DNA of 64,000 nucleotides from CAYRHN01 sp964424115 (GTDB lineage: Bacteria > Chloroflexota > Anaerolineae > Anaerolineales > Anaerolineaceae). How positions within the stretch are numbered: the first letter of the stretch is position 1; each line of letters starts with the position of its first letter. A program made the translations under genes and the position numbers. The notes beneath the pieces were generated by a model, which was given only the letters and a program-made list of their open reading frames with translations, searched no databases and was not told the origin of the DNA. Where the stretch lies: contig CAYRHN010000004.1 of assembly GCA_964424115.1 (NCBI GenBank), forward strand, positions 124,001 to 188,000, read 5' to 3'. Below are positions 35,984 to 44,820 of the stretch, piece by piece.

Positions 35984-37201
35984 ATGGAAGATTTTGATTT
36001 GCTGGCAGCCCTGGTTGGACGATATCTAAAGATCGAAGATGTCACCCTGGGTGGGGGTAAGGATCAACCCTACCTGGTCCGTTATCGCGGCCGCTTATAC
36101 AATGCCGATACCGCGGCGGCTTATGATGATTTGGCTGCGGCAGTCAAGCCGTATGGGTTGACCCCTCTCTTCCGTTGGGACGACAACCGTCACGCGGTCC
36201 TCCTGGTTACCCAACTTCCCCAACCCACCCCGGCCAATCCGCGCACCAACCTGATCATGTTCATCCTCACCCTTCTGGCCGTGTTGTGGACAGGTGGGGT
36301 TACCAGCCTGGACCAGCCGCTGCCCGGAGATTTCTTCCAGGCCGTCGGGTTGTTGATCAGCAAGGGCTGGCCTTATGCCGTCAGCCTGCTGGCCATTCTG
36401 GGCACGCACGAACTCGGGCATTATTTCATGGGGCGCCGCCACGGGGTCAATGTCTCTTTGCCGTATTTCATTCCCTTTCCCTATCCGCTGGGCCTGTTCG
36501 GGACGATGGGCGCCTTTATTAATATGAAGGAATACCCCAAGAATAAGCGCGTCTTGCTGGATATCGGCCTGGCCGGGCCGTTTGCCGGTCTGGTGGTGGC
36601 CATCCCGGTCATCTTGCTTGGGCTCTCACTCTCCAAAGTGGGCACCCTGGGTTCGGATTCTATCGGTACCCTCATGGAAGGAAATTCGATCCTTTATCTG
36701 GCACTCAAATACCTGACCTTTGGCCAACTGCTGCCCGCGCCTGCCTCTTATGGGAGTATTTCCCCCTTCCTTTATTGGCTCGGTTATTTCTTCACCGGGC
36801 AGCCTTCGCCTTTGGGTGGGGTGGATGTTGCCCTGCACCCCGTGGCTTGGGCTGGCTGGGCGGGCCTGCTGGTCACCATGCTCAATCTGATCCCTGCCGG
36901 ACAGTTGGATGGCGGTCATGTGCTTTTCGTGTTGTTTGGCAGCCAGGGTGCCAAAAAGGCACGCATCTTCATCCTGGTTGCGCTGCTGCTTTTGGGGTTT
37001 GTCTGGACCGGTTGGTGGATTTGGGCCTTACTGATCTTCTTCATGGGCGGGCGGAACGCTGAGCCGCTTGACCAGATCACCGAACTGGACCCCCTGCGCA
37101 AGCGCCTGGCTGTGGTGGCGCTGGTTATATTCATTCTACTTTTTACCCCCCTCCCGCTCTACCAGCTGATGCCCCCTGGCACGGGCTGGTCGCTCTTTTA
37201 G
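35984..37201 (+). CDS. Site-2 protease family (M50) membrane metalloprotease
   Basis: 405 residues. A soluble N-terminal part of about 80 residues is followed by six to eight membrane helices. Zinc ligands are in HELGH (H142, E143, H146) and in the C-terminal NLIPAGQLDGGHVLF, whose Asp completes the site. This is the FtsH-like/EGY1-type branch of site-2 proteases. It cuts membrane-spanning substrates within the bilayer, often regulatory proteins; no obvious substrate or anti-sigma factor is encoded next to it. The gene starts 18 bases after the tRNA-Sec and may share its transcript. A strong terminator follows. Confidence 0.88.
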   Translation: MEDFDLLAALVGRYLKIEDVTLGGGKDQPYLVRYRGRLYNADTAAAYDDLAAAVKPYGLTPLFRWDDNRHAVLLVTQLPQPTPANPRTNLIMFILTLLAVLWTGGVTSLDQPLPGDFFQAVGLLISKGWPYAVSLLAILGTHELGHYFMGRRHGVNVSLPYFIPFPYPLGLFGTMGAFINMKEYPKNKRVLLDIGLAGPFAGLVVAIPVILLGLSLSKVGTLGSDSIGTLMEGNSILYLALKYLTFGQLLPAPASYGSISPFLYWLGYFFTGQPSPLGGVDVALHPVAWAGWAGLLVTMLNLIPAGQLDGGHVLFVLFGSQGAKKARIFILVALLLLGFVWTGWWIWALLIFFMGGRNAEPLDQITELDPLRKRLAVVALVIFILLFTPLPLYQLMPPGTGWSLF

Positions 37202-37215
37202 AAATTAACGCCCAT

Positions 37216-37252
37216 AAAAAAGATTTCCCTGTTTTGCAGGGAAATCTTTTTT
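37216..37252. terminator. Bidirectional intrinsic terminator
   Basis: GATTTCCCTG (37222-37231) and CAGGGAAATC (37237-37246) form a ten-base-pair hairpin flanked by A6 and T6, between the convergent M50 protease gene and the PLP enzyme gene. Confidence 0.9.
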
Positions 37253-37254
37253 AG

Positions 37255-38355
37255 TTATAGGATCGTGATGGTCTCTCCGCTCATCGTCCGGTAGCCGCGC
37301 ATTAGCGTGACCGCCAGGCAGATGTGCGCTGGGTAAACCAGCGCCAGCCCGCCTACGGGAAATTTGGATATCACTTCTGGCGGCAGGCGCAGCACGCCGT
37401 GTTCCTGCGAAATACTGCGCACGAAGGCGCCTGGGATGGGCGCGCTCCAGCCTTTTCCTTCCGGCAATCCCACCAGCCCAAAAGCCCGCTGCCCGTTCAG
37501 GTACAGGTCATCCTTGGAAAGATGGATCGCACCGCCATAGATCACCGCTTCATTACGCTCCGGGTGGCTGGCGACGATCGGGCAGGCCAGCACGGCGGCG
37601 ATGTTCTCAGCCCCACAGGCGCCCAGGTTCAACATCTGCGCGTCGTAAAAGACAAAGTTGCCTGGGCGGATCTCGTCCACTTCTCCGAAGGATTCGCTCA
37701 GGCTGCAGCCGGGGGTATCTCCGACCGAACATTCCAGCCCCAAAAAGCCGGCCTTTTCCAGGGCGGCGCGGGCTTCGTTGATGCGCACGACGCTCTCCGC
37801 GTACACGCGCCGCACCCCCTCCGGATTACCCGCACTGTAAGTGTGCCCGGCATGGGTCAGCAGTCCCTTCAGCTCAAGGTGCGGCGCGTTGCTCACCACC
37901 TGTGCCAGCTCGGCCAGGCGCGTGTTGTCCTGCCAGAGGATTCCCGTGCGTCCCAGCCCGCTGTCCACCTTGATCCAGGCCCGCATGGGATGTTTCACCG
38001 ATTCGCGCAGTGTTTCGACCGTCTGGCAGTCCTCTACCAGAATTCCTAGGTTGATGTTGCGTGCCAGGTCGCGCAGTCCGTTCAATTGGCGCAGGTTGAC
38101 CGGGAAGGCAATGGTGATATCTTTCCAACCGTGGGCAGCAAAGTATTCCGCCATCTCCAGCGAGGAGACGGTGATGCAGGTCACTCCTTCTTCCCGGAAC
38201 CATTCGCCCACTTGCGCGGACTGGTGCGTCTTGAAGTGCGGCCGGAAGCGGATGCCCTGCTGCCGGGCCTTCTCAGCCATGCGCCGGATGTTCTGGCGCG
38301 CCCTGGCCTCGTCCAACAGCAGGGTGGGCTTTTGGATCTTGTCAAAAATATTCAT
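37255..38355 (-). CDS. D-threonine aldolase/D-serine dehydratase-like PLP enzyme
   Basis: 366 residues, of the fold-type III PLP family related to alanine racemase. The PLP lysine is K42 in RPHFKTHQS. The C-terminus carries VYPAHICLAV, where His and Cys bind the divalent metal that D-threonine aldolases and eukaryotic-type D-serine dehydratases need. The domain order (TIM barrel then beta domain) and length (about 370) match. It should cleave or dehydrate a beta-hydroxy D-amino acid. One base separates its ATG from the stop of the upstream epimerase, so the two are probably co-transcribed. Confidence 0.82.
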   Translation of the reverse strand: MNIFDKIQKPTLLLDEARARQNIRRMAEKARQQGIRFRPHFKTHQSAQVGEWFREEGVTCITVSSLEMAEYFAAHGWKDITIAFPVNLRQLNGLRDLARNINLGILVEDCQTVETLRESVKHPMRAWIKVDSGLGRTGILWQDNTRLAELAQVVSNAPHLELKGLLTHAGHTYSAGNPEGVRRVYAESVVRINEARAALEKAGFLGLECSVGDTPGCSLSESFGEVDEIRPGNFVFYDAQMLNLGACGAENIAAVLACPIVASHPERNEAVIYGGAIHLSKDDLYLNGQRAFGLVGLPEGKGWSAPIPGAFVRSISQEHGVLRLPPEVISKFPVGGLALVYPAHICLAVTLMRGYRTMSGETITIL

Positions 38356-38356
38356 C

Positions 38357-39397
38357 TTAGAAGAACCACTTGGCGATCTTCAGTGCCGATTGTTTCCACG
38401 GCTTGCGGTGGCTCACACCTTCCTCGGGCGTCAGGTTCTTCAAATTCGCCATATACCACTCAAAATTGCGGATCAGCGCTTGCTTGTTGGAGTATTGGGG
38501 TTCCCAACCTAGCGCTTTTTCAGCTTTCTCGATCGAGACGAAAGACTCCTTCCCGGCGGTCTCGTAGATCCACTCATAGAGCGGTGAAAGCCCCAGCTTT
38601 TCCAGGATGCGCAGGGCAAAAATGGCGGGCTTTTCAGGGATCGAGATGATTCGCTTTCCATACCCGGCCCGGTCCAGCACTGCCTGGAAGTCGGTCTTTG
38701 GGGTGCCGAATTCTTTAGCGCCGATGTTAAAGGTATCGTTGACTTTTTCCACCGGCAGGGTGGCGCACAGGTAGATCGCCTGGCACAGATCTTCCACGTC
38801 CAGGTACTGGTACAGGTTGTTGCCCTTGCCCAGGGTGGGGAAATTCTTTTTATCCTTGGCCCACTCGTACAGCATGGCAAACACACCCAGCCGTTCCGGT
38901 CCAATAAAGGACTTGGGACGCAGCACCGAAAGGCACATTCCCCCCGCGCGGAATTCTTCGCAGATCCTCTCGGCTTCCACCTTGGTCTCGCCGTACGGTC
39001 CTACCCCGTGCAGGCGGTCGGCCTCCACCAGCGGGTGGTGGTCGGGGATGCCGTATACCGAGGTGGAGGAGATGTGGATCACGCGCGGAATGTTGTGTTT
39101 CTTAGCCTGTTCCAATACGATGCGCGTTCCGCCGATGTTGGTGCTGAAGATATCCTCGCGTGAATAAAGCGGCAGGGCTGCGGCGCCGTGCACCACCACA
39201 TCGATGCCTTCCAGCGCTTTGCTGACCGTCTCTTCATTGCGGATATCGCCGTCGATGATGGTGATCTTGTCTTTGGCATCCGGGTAATTAAAGGGGGCAA
39301 TGTCCAGCGTGGTCACTTTCTGGCCGCGTTCCAGCAGGAAGCGCACCAGATTGATGCCCAGGAATCCGGCTCCGCCGGTGATCAGGTAAGATGACAT
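38357..39397 (-). CDS. NAD-dependent sugar epimerase/dehydratase (extended SDR)
   Basis: 346 residues. The Rossmann motif TGGAGFLG lies at residues 7-14, the cofactor-acid region is TLDIAPF, and a catalytic Ser/Tyr/Lys set is visible in ISSTSVYG and GPYGETKVEAE (YxxxK). C-terminal residues form the substrate-binding part. An extended SDR of the nucleoside-diphosphate-sugar epimerase type; the exact sugar cannot be read. AAGGAG lies ten bases before the ATG. It follows the MgtA-like gene by 20 bases on the same strand. Confidence 0.83.
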   Translation of the reverse strand: MSSYLITGGAGFLGINLVRFLLERGQKVTTLDIAPFNYPDAKDKITIIDGDIRNEETVSKALEGIDVVVHGAAALPLYSREDIFSTNIGGTRIVLEQAKKHNIPRVIHISSTSVYGIPDHHPLVEADRLHGVGPYGETKVEAERICEEFRAGGMCLSVLRPKSFIGPERLGVFAMLYEWAKDKKNFPTLGKGNNLYQYLDVEDLCQAIYLCATLPVEKVNDTFNIGAKEFGTPKTDFQAVLDRAGYGKRIISIPEKPAIFALRILEKLGLSPLYEWIYETAGKESFVSIEKAEKALGWEPQYSNKQALIRNFEWYMANLKNLTPEEGVSHRKPWKQSALKIAKWFF

Positions 39398-39417
39398 GAT
39401 TTTAAGCTCCTTGTCAA

Positions 39418-41955
39418 TTAGATTTGAACATGCCGGTAGAACCAGCGTTTCAGCGCCTCCGCGCTAAAGAAGTAGAGAACCACAATACCCAGCAGCAGCG
39501 CCAGGTACGATATGGGCAGCGGCGTGAATTCCAGCAGGGTCCCCAGCGGGGTGAAGGGGATCAGCAGCGTCACCAGCGCAATCAATCCGGTCACCAGCAG
39601 CATCACCCGGCTGGGGCGGCTGCGCTGGAAGGCTGACCGCGTTCGAATGGCAAATACCACCAGGCTGGCCGAGAGTACAGACTCAATGAACCATCCGCTG
39701 CGAAACTGCTCCGGCGACGCGCCCAGCACCAGCAGCAGCGCGCCAAAGGTCAGATAGTCGAAGACCGAGCTGAGCAGGCCGAAGGTGAACATGAAGCGGC
39801 GGATAAAACCGATATTCCAGCGGTGCGGCGTGCGGACAAATGCCTCATCCACGTTATCGCTGGCGATAGTCATTTCCGGCAGGTCGGTCAGGAAGTTGAT
39901 CAATAAGATCTGCTTGGGCAGCATGGGCAGGAAAGGCAGAAACAGCGAAGCCCCCGCCACGCTGAACATGTTGCCAAAATTGGCGCTGGTGGCCATGAAA
40001 ACATATTTCAGTGTATTGGCAAAGGTGCGCCGCCCGGATTGGATGCCGCGCTGGAGCACATCCAGCCCGGAGTGTGAAAGGACAAAGTCGGCCGCTTCCT
40101 TGGCCACGTCCACCGCGCTGTCCACCGAGATACCCAGGTCGGCTGTGTGCAGGGCTGGGGCATCATTGACCCCGTCGCCCATATAGCCCACCACATGCCC
40201 GCCGCGCTGCAATGCGTGAATGATCCGCTCTTTCTGGTTGGGGTCCACCTCTACAAATAGATTGGTGTGTTGGGCGCGCTGCCAGAGCGCTTCTTCGCGG
40301 ATTTTGTTCAATTCCGCCCCGGTGATGATGCCGGTCACCGGCAGGCCGATCTCGTTCGCCAGATGAGTGGCCACCAGTTGATTGTCGCCGGTGATCACCT
40401 TCAGTTCCACTCCAAGGTCGCTCAATTCCTGCACGGTTTTCTGTACGCCCGGTTTGGGTGGGTCAAAGAACAGCAAGAAGCCTTCAAATATCAGGCCGGT
40501 TTCTTCTTCACGCCCATAAACAGGCTTGGGTTCCACTTCCTTACTGGCCACTCCCAGAATACGGTATCCCTGCCCGCTCCAATCCGCATATAATTTCTCA
40601 ATGGCATCCTTCTCTGCCTGGCTCAGGGCGCAAATCTCGCCCGTTCCGCTTTGCAGGCTTGTGCATACCGCAAGGATGGTTTCCAGTGCGCCTTTGGTGA
40701 TCATCGTGCAGCGCTCTGCCTGGCGCACGATCACGCTCAGGCGTTTGCGCACAAAATCGTAGGGGATCTCGTCCACTTTCTCAAACATGGAGGTGTCTGG
40801 GATATTGGGATGGTGCAGGATGGCGTCATCCAGCGCGTTAGCCATTCCAGTCTGGTGGTAAGCGTTCAGGTAAGCCAGTCGCAACACCTCTGCGGATTCC
40901 TGCCCCAGGATATCCCGCGCCCCGTCCAATTGCACCACGCCGAGGGTCAGGGTGCCGGTCTTGTCTGTGCACAGCACATCCATGCTGCCGAAGTTCTCTA
41001 TCGCAGCCAGCCTCCGCACGATCACCCCTTCTTTGGCCATCCCCTGAGCGCCTTTGGATAGGTTGATATTGATGATCGCTGGCAGTAATTGGGGGGTCAG
41101 CCCCACTGCCAGGGCAATGGAGAATAGCAGCGAATCCAGGATCGGCTTTTGGAAGAAAACGTTGAAGAAGAAGATCGCCAGCACCAGCAGCAGCATCACT
41201 TCGGTCAATAGCATGCCGAAATGGCGGATGCCGCGTTCGAATTCGGTCTCGGGCGGCCGCAATTTCAATTTGTTGGCGATCTGCCCAAAGACTGTGCTCA
41301 ATCCGGTTTGGACGATCAGCACGCTGGCTTTCCCGCTGCGCACGCTGGTGCCCATGAAGACCATGTTGGTGCGCTCTGGCAGGCTTGCATTTTCCGCGCA
41401 GACCCCCACCGTTTTTTCGACCGGGAAGGTTTCACCGGTCAAAACCGATTGGCTGACGAATAGCTCGCGCGCTTCCAATACGATCCCGTCTCCGGGGATC
41501 AGGCTTCCAGCCGAGAGCAGCACCACGTCGCCGGGAACCACTTGCTCGGAGGGGATCGAAACGGTTTTCCCGCCCCGCAGCACGTTGGCGCGGATGGCAA
41601 TTTTATCCAGCAGTTTTTCTGCAGCCACCCCGGCGTTGTATTCCTGTACAAAACTGAGCACAGCACTGCCCATCACGATCACCAGGATGATCACCGCATC
41701 CACCCAATCGCTTAGGATGGCGGAGATGATCGTTGCAACCAGCAGGATCAGGATGATCGGGCTTTTGAACTGCTCCAGGAACAACCCGGCGGCATTGTTC
41801 TTGTGCCGGGCTTTGATCGTATTTAGGCCGTATTGCTTCAGGCGTTGGTCGGCTTCGTCACCGGACAATCCTTCAGCGCGGCTGTCCAACTGGCGGAACA
41901 GCTCCGGCGGGGTGCGCGTCCAATAAGCGGATTGTGGGGGCGGATCTTCTTTCAT
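39418..41955 (-). CDS. mgtA: Magnesium-translocating P-type ATPase (MgtA/MgtB type)
   Basis: 845 residues, the length of P3B ATPases. An N-terminal cation-ATPase region is followed by the actuator loop with LTGETFPVEKT, the phosphorylation site DKTGTLT near residue 330 and the hinge GDGVNDAPAL near residue 600. About ten membrane helices are present; KQILLINFLTDLPEMTIASD is typical of the MgtA branch. It imports Mg2+ across the cytoplasmic membrane using ATP. No mgtL-type leader peptide is seen; the gene instead lies 21 bases after a small membrane-protein gene. TAAAAT six bases before the ATG may allow a leaderless start. Confidence 0.92.
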   Translation of the reverse strand: MKEDPPPQSAYWTRTPPELFRQLDSRAEGLSGDEADQRLKQYGLNTIKARHKNNAAGLFLEQFKSPIILILLVATIISAILSDWVDAVIILVIVMGSAVLSFVQEYNAGVAAEKLLDKIAIRANVLRGGKTVSIPSEQVVPGDVVLLSAGSLIPGDGIVLEARELFVSQSVLTGETFPVEKTVGVCAENASLPERTNMVFMGTSVRSGKASVLIVQTGLSTVFGQIANKLKLRPPETEFERGIRHFGMLLTEVMLLLVLAIFFFNVFFQKPILDSLLFSIALAVGLTPQLLPAIININLSKGAQGMAKEGVIVRRLAAIENFGSMDVLCTDKTGTLTLGVVQLDGARDILGQESAEVLRLAYLNAYHQTGMANALDDAILHHPNIPDTSMFEKVDEIPYDFVRKRLSVIVRQAERCTMITKGALETILAVCTSLQSGTGEICALSQAEKDAIEKLYADWSGQGYRILGVASKEVEPKPVYGREEETGLIFEGFLLFFDPPKPGVQKTVQELSDLGVELKVITGDNQLVATHLANEIGLPVTGIITGAELNKIREEALWQRAQHTNLFVEVDPNQKERIIHALQRGGHVVGYMGDGVNDAPALHTADLGISVDSAVDVAKEAADFVLSHSGLDVLQRGIQSGRRTFANTLKYVFMATSANFGNMFSVAGASLFLPFLPMLPKQILLINFLTDLPEMTIASDNVDEAFVRTPHRWNIGFIRRFMFTFGLLSSVFDYLTFGALLLVLGASPEQFRSGWFIESVLSASLVVFAIRTRSAFQRSRPSRVMLLVTGLIALVTLLIPFTPLGTLLEFTPLPISYLALLLGIVVLYFFSAEALKRWFYRHVQI

Positions 41956-41976
41956 GCCCCCATTTTAACACTTAAT

Positions 41977-42420
41977 CTACGGGAACATGTCCTCCGCTTT
42001 GGGTTGCTGGCGGCGCGAGATCAGGTAGCCCAACAGCAGGCACACACCAAATATGAAGGTGACGATGTGTAGGAAATACGGTACCAGCTCGCTGAAACGC
42101 AGGTCAAAGGCCAGCAGCAGCAACCAGGCAATCAGGAAGAATCCAAATGCCATCTGGGTGCGTTGGGCGGAGGATAGTTCGCGCCAGGAGCGTGAGACCA
42201 GCAGCAAGATGCCCGGCACCGGCGTGCCGATCTGCAGCAGGATCCAGAGACCGAACCAGGCATCGATCGTCATGACTTCATTTTGCTTGAAGAGGTAGTT
42301 GTTCACTGATAGGTCTCCAATAGTCAGCAGCAGCAGGACGAACGTGGTGCCGGCGTATGCTGCCAGAAGTAATTTGAGCTGTTCTACCCTTGGTATCTTT
42401 GCCTCTTTGCGCTTTAGCAT
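41977..42420 (-). CDS. Small four-helix membrane protein, unknown
   Basis: 147 residues with four hydrophobic segments (about 20-45, 55-75, 85-110 and 115-138) and no recognised motif. It stands directly upstream of the mgtA-like gene and could be co-transcribed with it. Its first ~13 codons (MLKRKEAKIPRVE) lie on a sequence that resembles the dispersed repeat GCAAAGxxGCCAAGG, and no Shine-Dalgarno sequence precedes this ATG, so the true start may be further in (around VEQLKLLLAAYAG) or the repeat may have been captured. Function unknown. Confidence 0.6.
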   Translation of the reverse strand: MLKRKEAKIPRVEQLKLLLAAYAGTTFVLLLLTIGDLSVNNYLFKQNEVMTIDAWFGLWILLQIGTPVPGILLLVSRSWRELSSAQRTQMAFGFFLIAWLLLLAFDLRFSELVPYFLHIVTFIFGVCLLLGYLISRRQQPKAEDMFP

Positions 42421-42475
42421 TGAAAAACTTCATTTATTTGCGTTCATCAGTGTTGATCTGCGATTAAAGATTTTT
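42388..42475. repeat. Diverged copies of dispersed intergenic repeats
   Basis: The + strand reads CTTGGTATCTTTGCCTCTTTGC at its left part (42390-42411), a diverged form of the repeat at 30507 and 59370. It continues into a GTTCATCAGTGTTGATCTGC element (42442-42461) of the kind scattered between genes in many environmental genomes. It spans the 5' end of the gene ending at 42420. Confidence 0.45.
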
Positions 42476-42492
42476 TATTAGCTAAGAACCCC

Positions 42493-42527
42493 TTGTGTTT
42501 AGTGAACATTAGTTCTATAATAATGTT
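42493..42527 (+). promoter_or_regulatory. Promoter directing a leaderless message for the radical SAM gene
   Basis: TTGTGT (42493-42498), a 17-base spacer and TATAAT (42516-42521), then six bases and the ATG at 42528. Transcription should begin at or beside the start codon. No Shine-Dalgarno sequence is present. Confidence 0.65.
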
Positions 42528-43721
42528 ATGGATGGTCTCGCCAAGCTGGCCCAACTCAAAACCCTGATGGATGTGGAAAAATCTGAGGAAGTTTCCATCG
42601 GCCAGGCCGTGGTGGAAAGCGTCCCCGGCTGCCCGGCCCAATCCTGCGTGCCGGGCAGCACCCCCCCTCTGGCGGATGAGTATCCCATCACGTATGCCGC
42701 CATGCCCAACGGTAAGCGCATCGCCCTGCTCAAATCCCTGCAAACCTCCGCCTGCGAGCGCAATTGTTACTACTGCTGTTTCCGCGCCGGTCGCGATTTC
42801 CGCCGCCAGACCTTCCAGCCGGACGAGCTGGCGCAAACCTTCCTCCAATTGGCGCGCGCCAGGATCGTCGAAGGGATGTTCCTCAGCTCCGGGGTTGCTG
42901 GCGGCGGGGTGCGTACCGAGGACCGCCTGCTCGATACAGCTGATATTCTGCGCCACAAGTTGGGATTCAAGGGTTACCTGCACCTGAAATTGATGCCCGG
43001 CGTGGAACGCGATCAGGTGGAGCAGGCCATGCTCCTGGCCGACCGCGTTTCGATCAACCTGGAGGCGCCCACCGATACGCGCCTTTCCAAGCTGGCGCCG
43101 ATGAAGATCTTCATGGAAGAGCTGCTCCAACCCCTGCGCTGGGTAGAGGATATCCGCCGTACCCAGAGTCCCCAGAAAGCCTGGAATGGGCGCTGGCCTT
43201 CGAGTGTGACCCAGTTTGTCGTTGGTGGGGCAGGCGAAAGCGACCTGGAACTGCTTCAAACTACTGCCTGGCTGAACCAGAATGTGCGTCTATCCCGGGC
43301 TTATTTCTCCGCCTTTAACCCCATCCCGGATACCCCCCTGGAAAATCTACCTCGTACCAACCCCTGGCGCGAACACCGCCTTTACCAGGCCTCCTTCTTG
43401 CTGCGCGATTATGGTTTTGCTTTCGAGGAACTGGCCTTCAGCCCGGAGGGCAACCTTTCGCTCGAGACCGACCCCAAGCTCTCTTGGGCGCAGGCTAACC
43501 TCAGCCATTCGCCGGTTGAGATCAACCGCGCCGATTACCCCGAACTGCTGCGCGTGCCGGGCATCGGCCCGGTGCGGGCGCGCGCCATTCTGGCCGCCCG
43601 CCGCCAGGGGCATTTGCGCACTCTTAAAGATCTCAAATCCCTGGGAATTGCTACCGCGCGTGCTGCTCCTTTTATCCTCCTGGATGGGCAGCGTCTGGCC
43701 TCCCAGCCGCGCCTGTTCTAA
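42528..43721 (+). CDS. Radical SAM protein with C-terminal helix-hairpin-helix (TIGR03916-like)
   Basis: 397 residues. The 4Fe-4S cluster motif is CERNCYYC (C76, C80, C83) followed by FRAGRDFRRQTFQPDEL. The C-terminal ~60 residues are a helix-hairpin-helix (NRADYPELLRVPGIGPVRAR, then RTLKDLKSLGI), which binds DNA non-specifically. This matches the putative DNA modification/repair radical SAM family TIGR03916, which is often encoded beside an uracil-DNA-glycosylase-like gene. No such partner is within this window. Presumed to make a 5'-deoxyadenosyl radical acting on nucleic acid. Start chosen by the promoter six bases upstream. Confidence 0.85.
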   Translation: MDGLAKLAQLKTLMDVEKSEEVSIGQAVVESVPGCPAQSCVPGSTPPLADEYPITYAAMPNGKRIALLKSLQTSACERNCYYCCFRAGRDFRRQTFQPDELAQTFLQLARARIVEGMFLSSGVAGGGVRTEDRLLDTADILRHKLGFKGYLHLKLMPGVERDQVEQAMLLADRVSINLEAPTDTRLSKLAPMKIFMEELLQPLRWVEDIRRTQSPQKAWNGRWPSSVTQFVVGGAGESDLELLQTTAWLNQNVRLSRAYFSAFNPIPDTPLENLPRTNPWREHRLYQASFLLRDYGFAFEELAFSPEGNLSLETDPKLSWAQANLSHSPVEINRADYPELLRVPGIGPVRARAILAARRQGHLRTLKDLKSLGIATARAAPFILLDGQRLASQPRLF

Positions 43722-43768
43722 TTCTTTCTGCCTGCGTATCCCCACATTGCATTGAATGGTCTGAAACG

Positions 43769-44065
43769 CTATTCGTTCCGCGGGGATGTTTTCCGCTTGG
43801 GTTGGGCGGTGCGCTTGCGCTGCGGGTGCTTGCGTGAGGTAGGTTTCCCGGCGTTCGGGCTGAGCAGCAGACTGAGCTGATTCAACGCCTGCGGATCATA
43901 TTCCCGCCGTCCGCACACATCGCACGTCCAGGCTGGAAAATCTGGCACCGTGATCAATTCCTCCCCCAGCCATGTATAATAAGTGACGAATTTGCGGTGC
44001 ATTTGCCCGGCCTGGCATTCGCCGCACGGAATAGTGGGGAAAAGTTCCGGGTTTCTGTTCTTCAT
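43769..44065 (-). CDS. YgiT-type zinc finger protein
   Basis: 98 residues. Two CxxC pairs (PCGECQAG and WTCDVCGRREY) form the zinc ribbon of the MqsA/YgiT N-terminal domain. The C-terminal ~30 residues are basic and low in complexity (RKHPQRKRTAQPKRKTSPR) and may contact nucleic acid. There is no helix-turn-helix and no MqsR-like toxin next to it. It overlaps deoC by four bases and so is the last gene of the coaE-to-deoC operon. Confidence 0.75.
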   Translation of the reverse strand: MKNRNPELFPTIPCGECQAGQMHRKFVTYYTWLGEELITVPDFPAWTCDVCGRREYDPQALNQLSLLLSPNAGKPTSRKHPQRKRTAQPKRKTSPRNE

Positions 44066-44820
44066 GCCCCCTCTCCTTGTAATTCGCGCATGATCTTTAC
44101 CCCTGCGCTGGATCCCAGACGGTCCGCCCCAGCGCGCAGCATGGCGCGCGCGTCCGACAGGCTGCGGATGCCGCCGGCTGCCTTCACCTTTGTCCTGCTG
44201 CTTGGGCCGACCAGACGCCGCATCAGATCCACATCCTCAACCGTCGCTCCGTGCGGGCCGAATCCAGTGGAGGTCTTCACAAATTCCGCTCCGGCGGCCT
44301 GGCTGAGCAGGCACCCGGCGATCTTTTCTTCCTGGTTCAACAGCGCCATCTCCAGGATCACCTTAACGATCGCCCCGCCGGCGTGGCTGGCTTCCACCAC
44401 CGCCCGGATATCCTCCAGCACGGCGGAAAATTCCCCGGCTTTCAACAACCCGATCGGAAGGACCATGTCGATCTCTTTTGCTCCCGCCTCCACGCACAGG
44501 CGCGTTTCGAACACTTTGGAAGCACTGGGTGTGGCTCCCAGCGGAAAGCCAACCACCGAGCAGGTTAAAACCGGGCTACCTTCCAGAAGTTTATGTACCC
44601 GCGCAGTGTAAAGGGGATTCACGCACACCGCCGCAAAGCGGAATTGGCGTGCTTCCAGGCATAATTGCTCCACTTGCGCGGGCTTGCCTTCCGGTTTAAG
44701 CAGGGTGTGGTCGATCCTCCCGGCAATCTGATCGTCTGGAGGAATCTCGAAAGGCGGTAGGGGCGGCAGCTCTTGCCGGTACTGGTCAATTTGGAATTGC
44801 AGGTGGGGCAAATCGATCAC
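44062..44820 (-). CDS. deoC: Deoxyribose-phosphate aldolase
   Basis: 252 residues from a GTG at 44820 in a GTGA overlap with lepB. It cleaves 2-deoxyribose-5-phosphate to acetaldehyde and glyceraldehyde-3-phosphate through a Schiff base. Motifs: DHTLLKPEGK, VVGFPLGATPS, EIDMVLPIG, FVKTSTGFGPHGATVEDVDL with the catalytic Lys, and KAAGGIRS with the second Lys. The N-terminal ~45 residues extend beyond the usual 220-residue enzyme. Nucleoside salvage and carbon recovery are its normal roles; coupling to lepB is positional. Confidence 0.93.
   Translation of the reverse strand: MIDLPHLQFQIDQYRQELPPLPPFEIPPDDQIAGRIDHTLLKPEGKPAQVEQLCLEARQFRFAAVCVNPLYTARVHKLLEGSPVLTCSVVGFPLGATPSASKVFETRLCVEAGAKEIDMVLPIGLLKAGEFSAVLEDIRAVVEASHAGGAIVKVILEMALLNQEEKIAGCLLSQAAGAEFVKTSTGFGPHGATVEDVDLMRRLVGPSSRTKVKAAGGIRSLSDARAMLRAGADRLGSSAGVKIMRELQGEGA

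Noticed and set aside
41942..41967. Leaderless promoter for the mgtA-like gene (TAAAAT six bases before ATG)
   Set aside because: The gap to the upstream gene is only 21 bases and no -35 box fits, so co-transcription explains it better; not counted among the five clear cases.
43769..44065. YgiT-type protein as antitoxin of an MqsRA pair
   Set aside because: There is no MqsR-like gene beside it, no helix-turn-helix, and it is fused by overlap to deoC.
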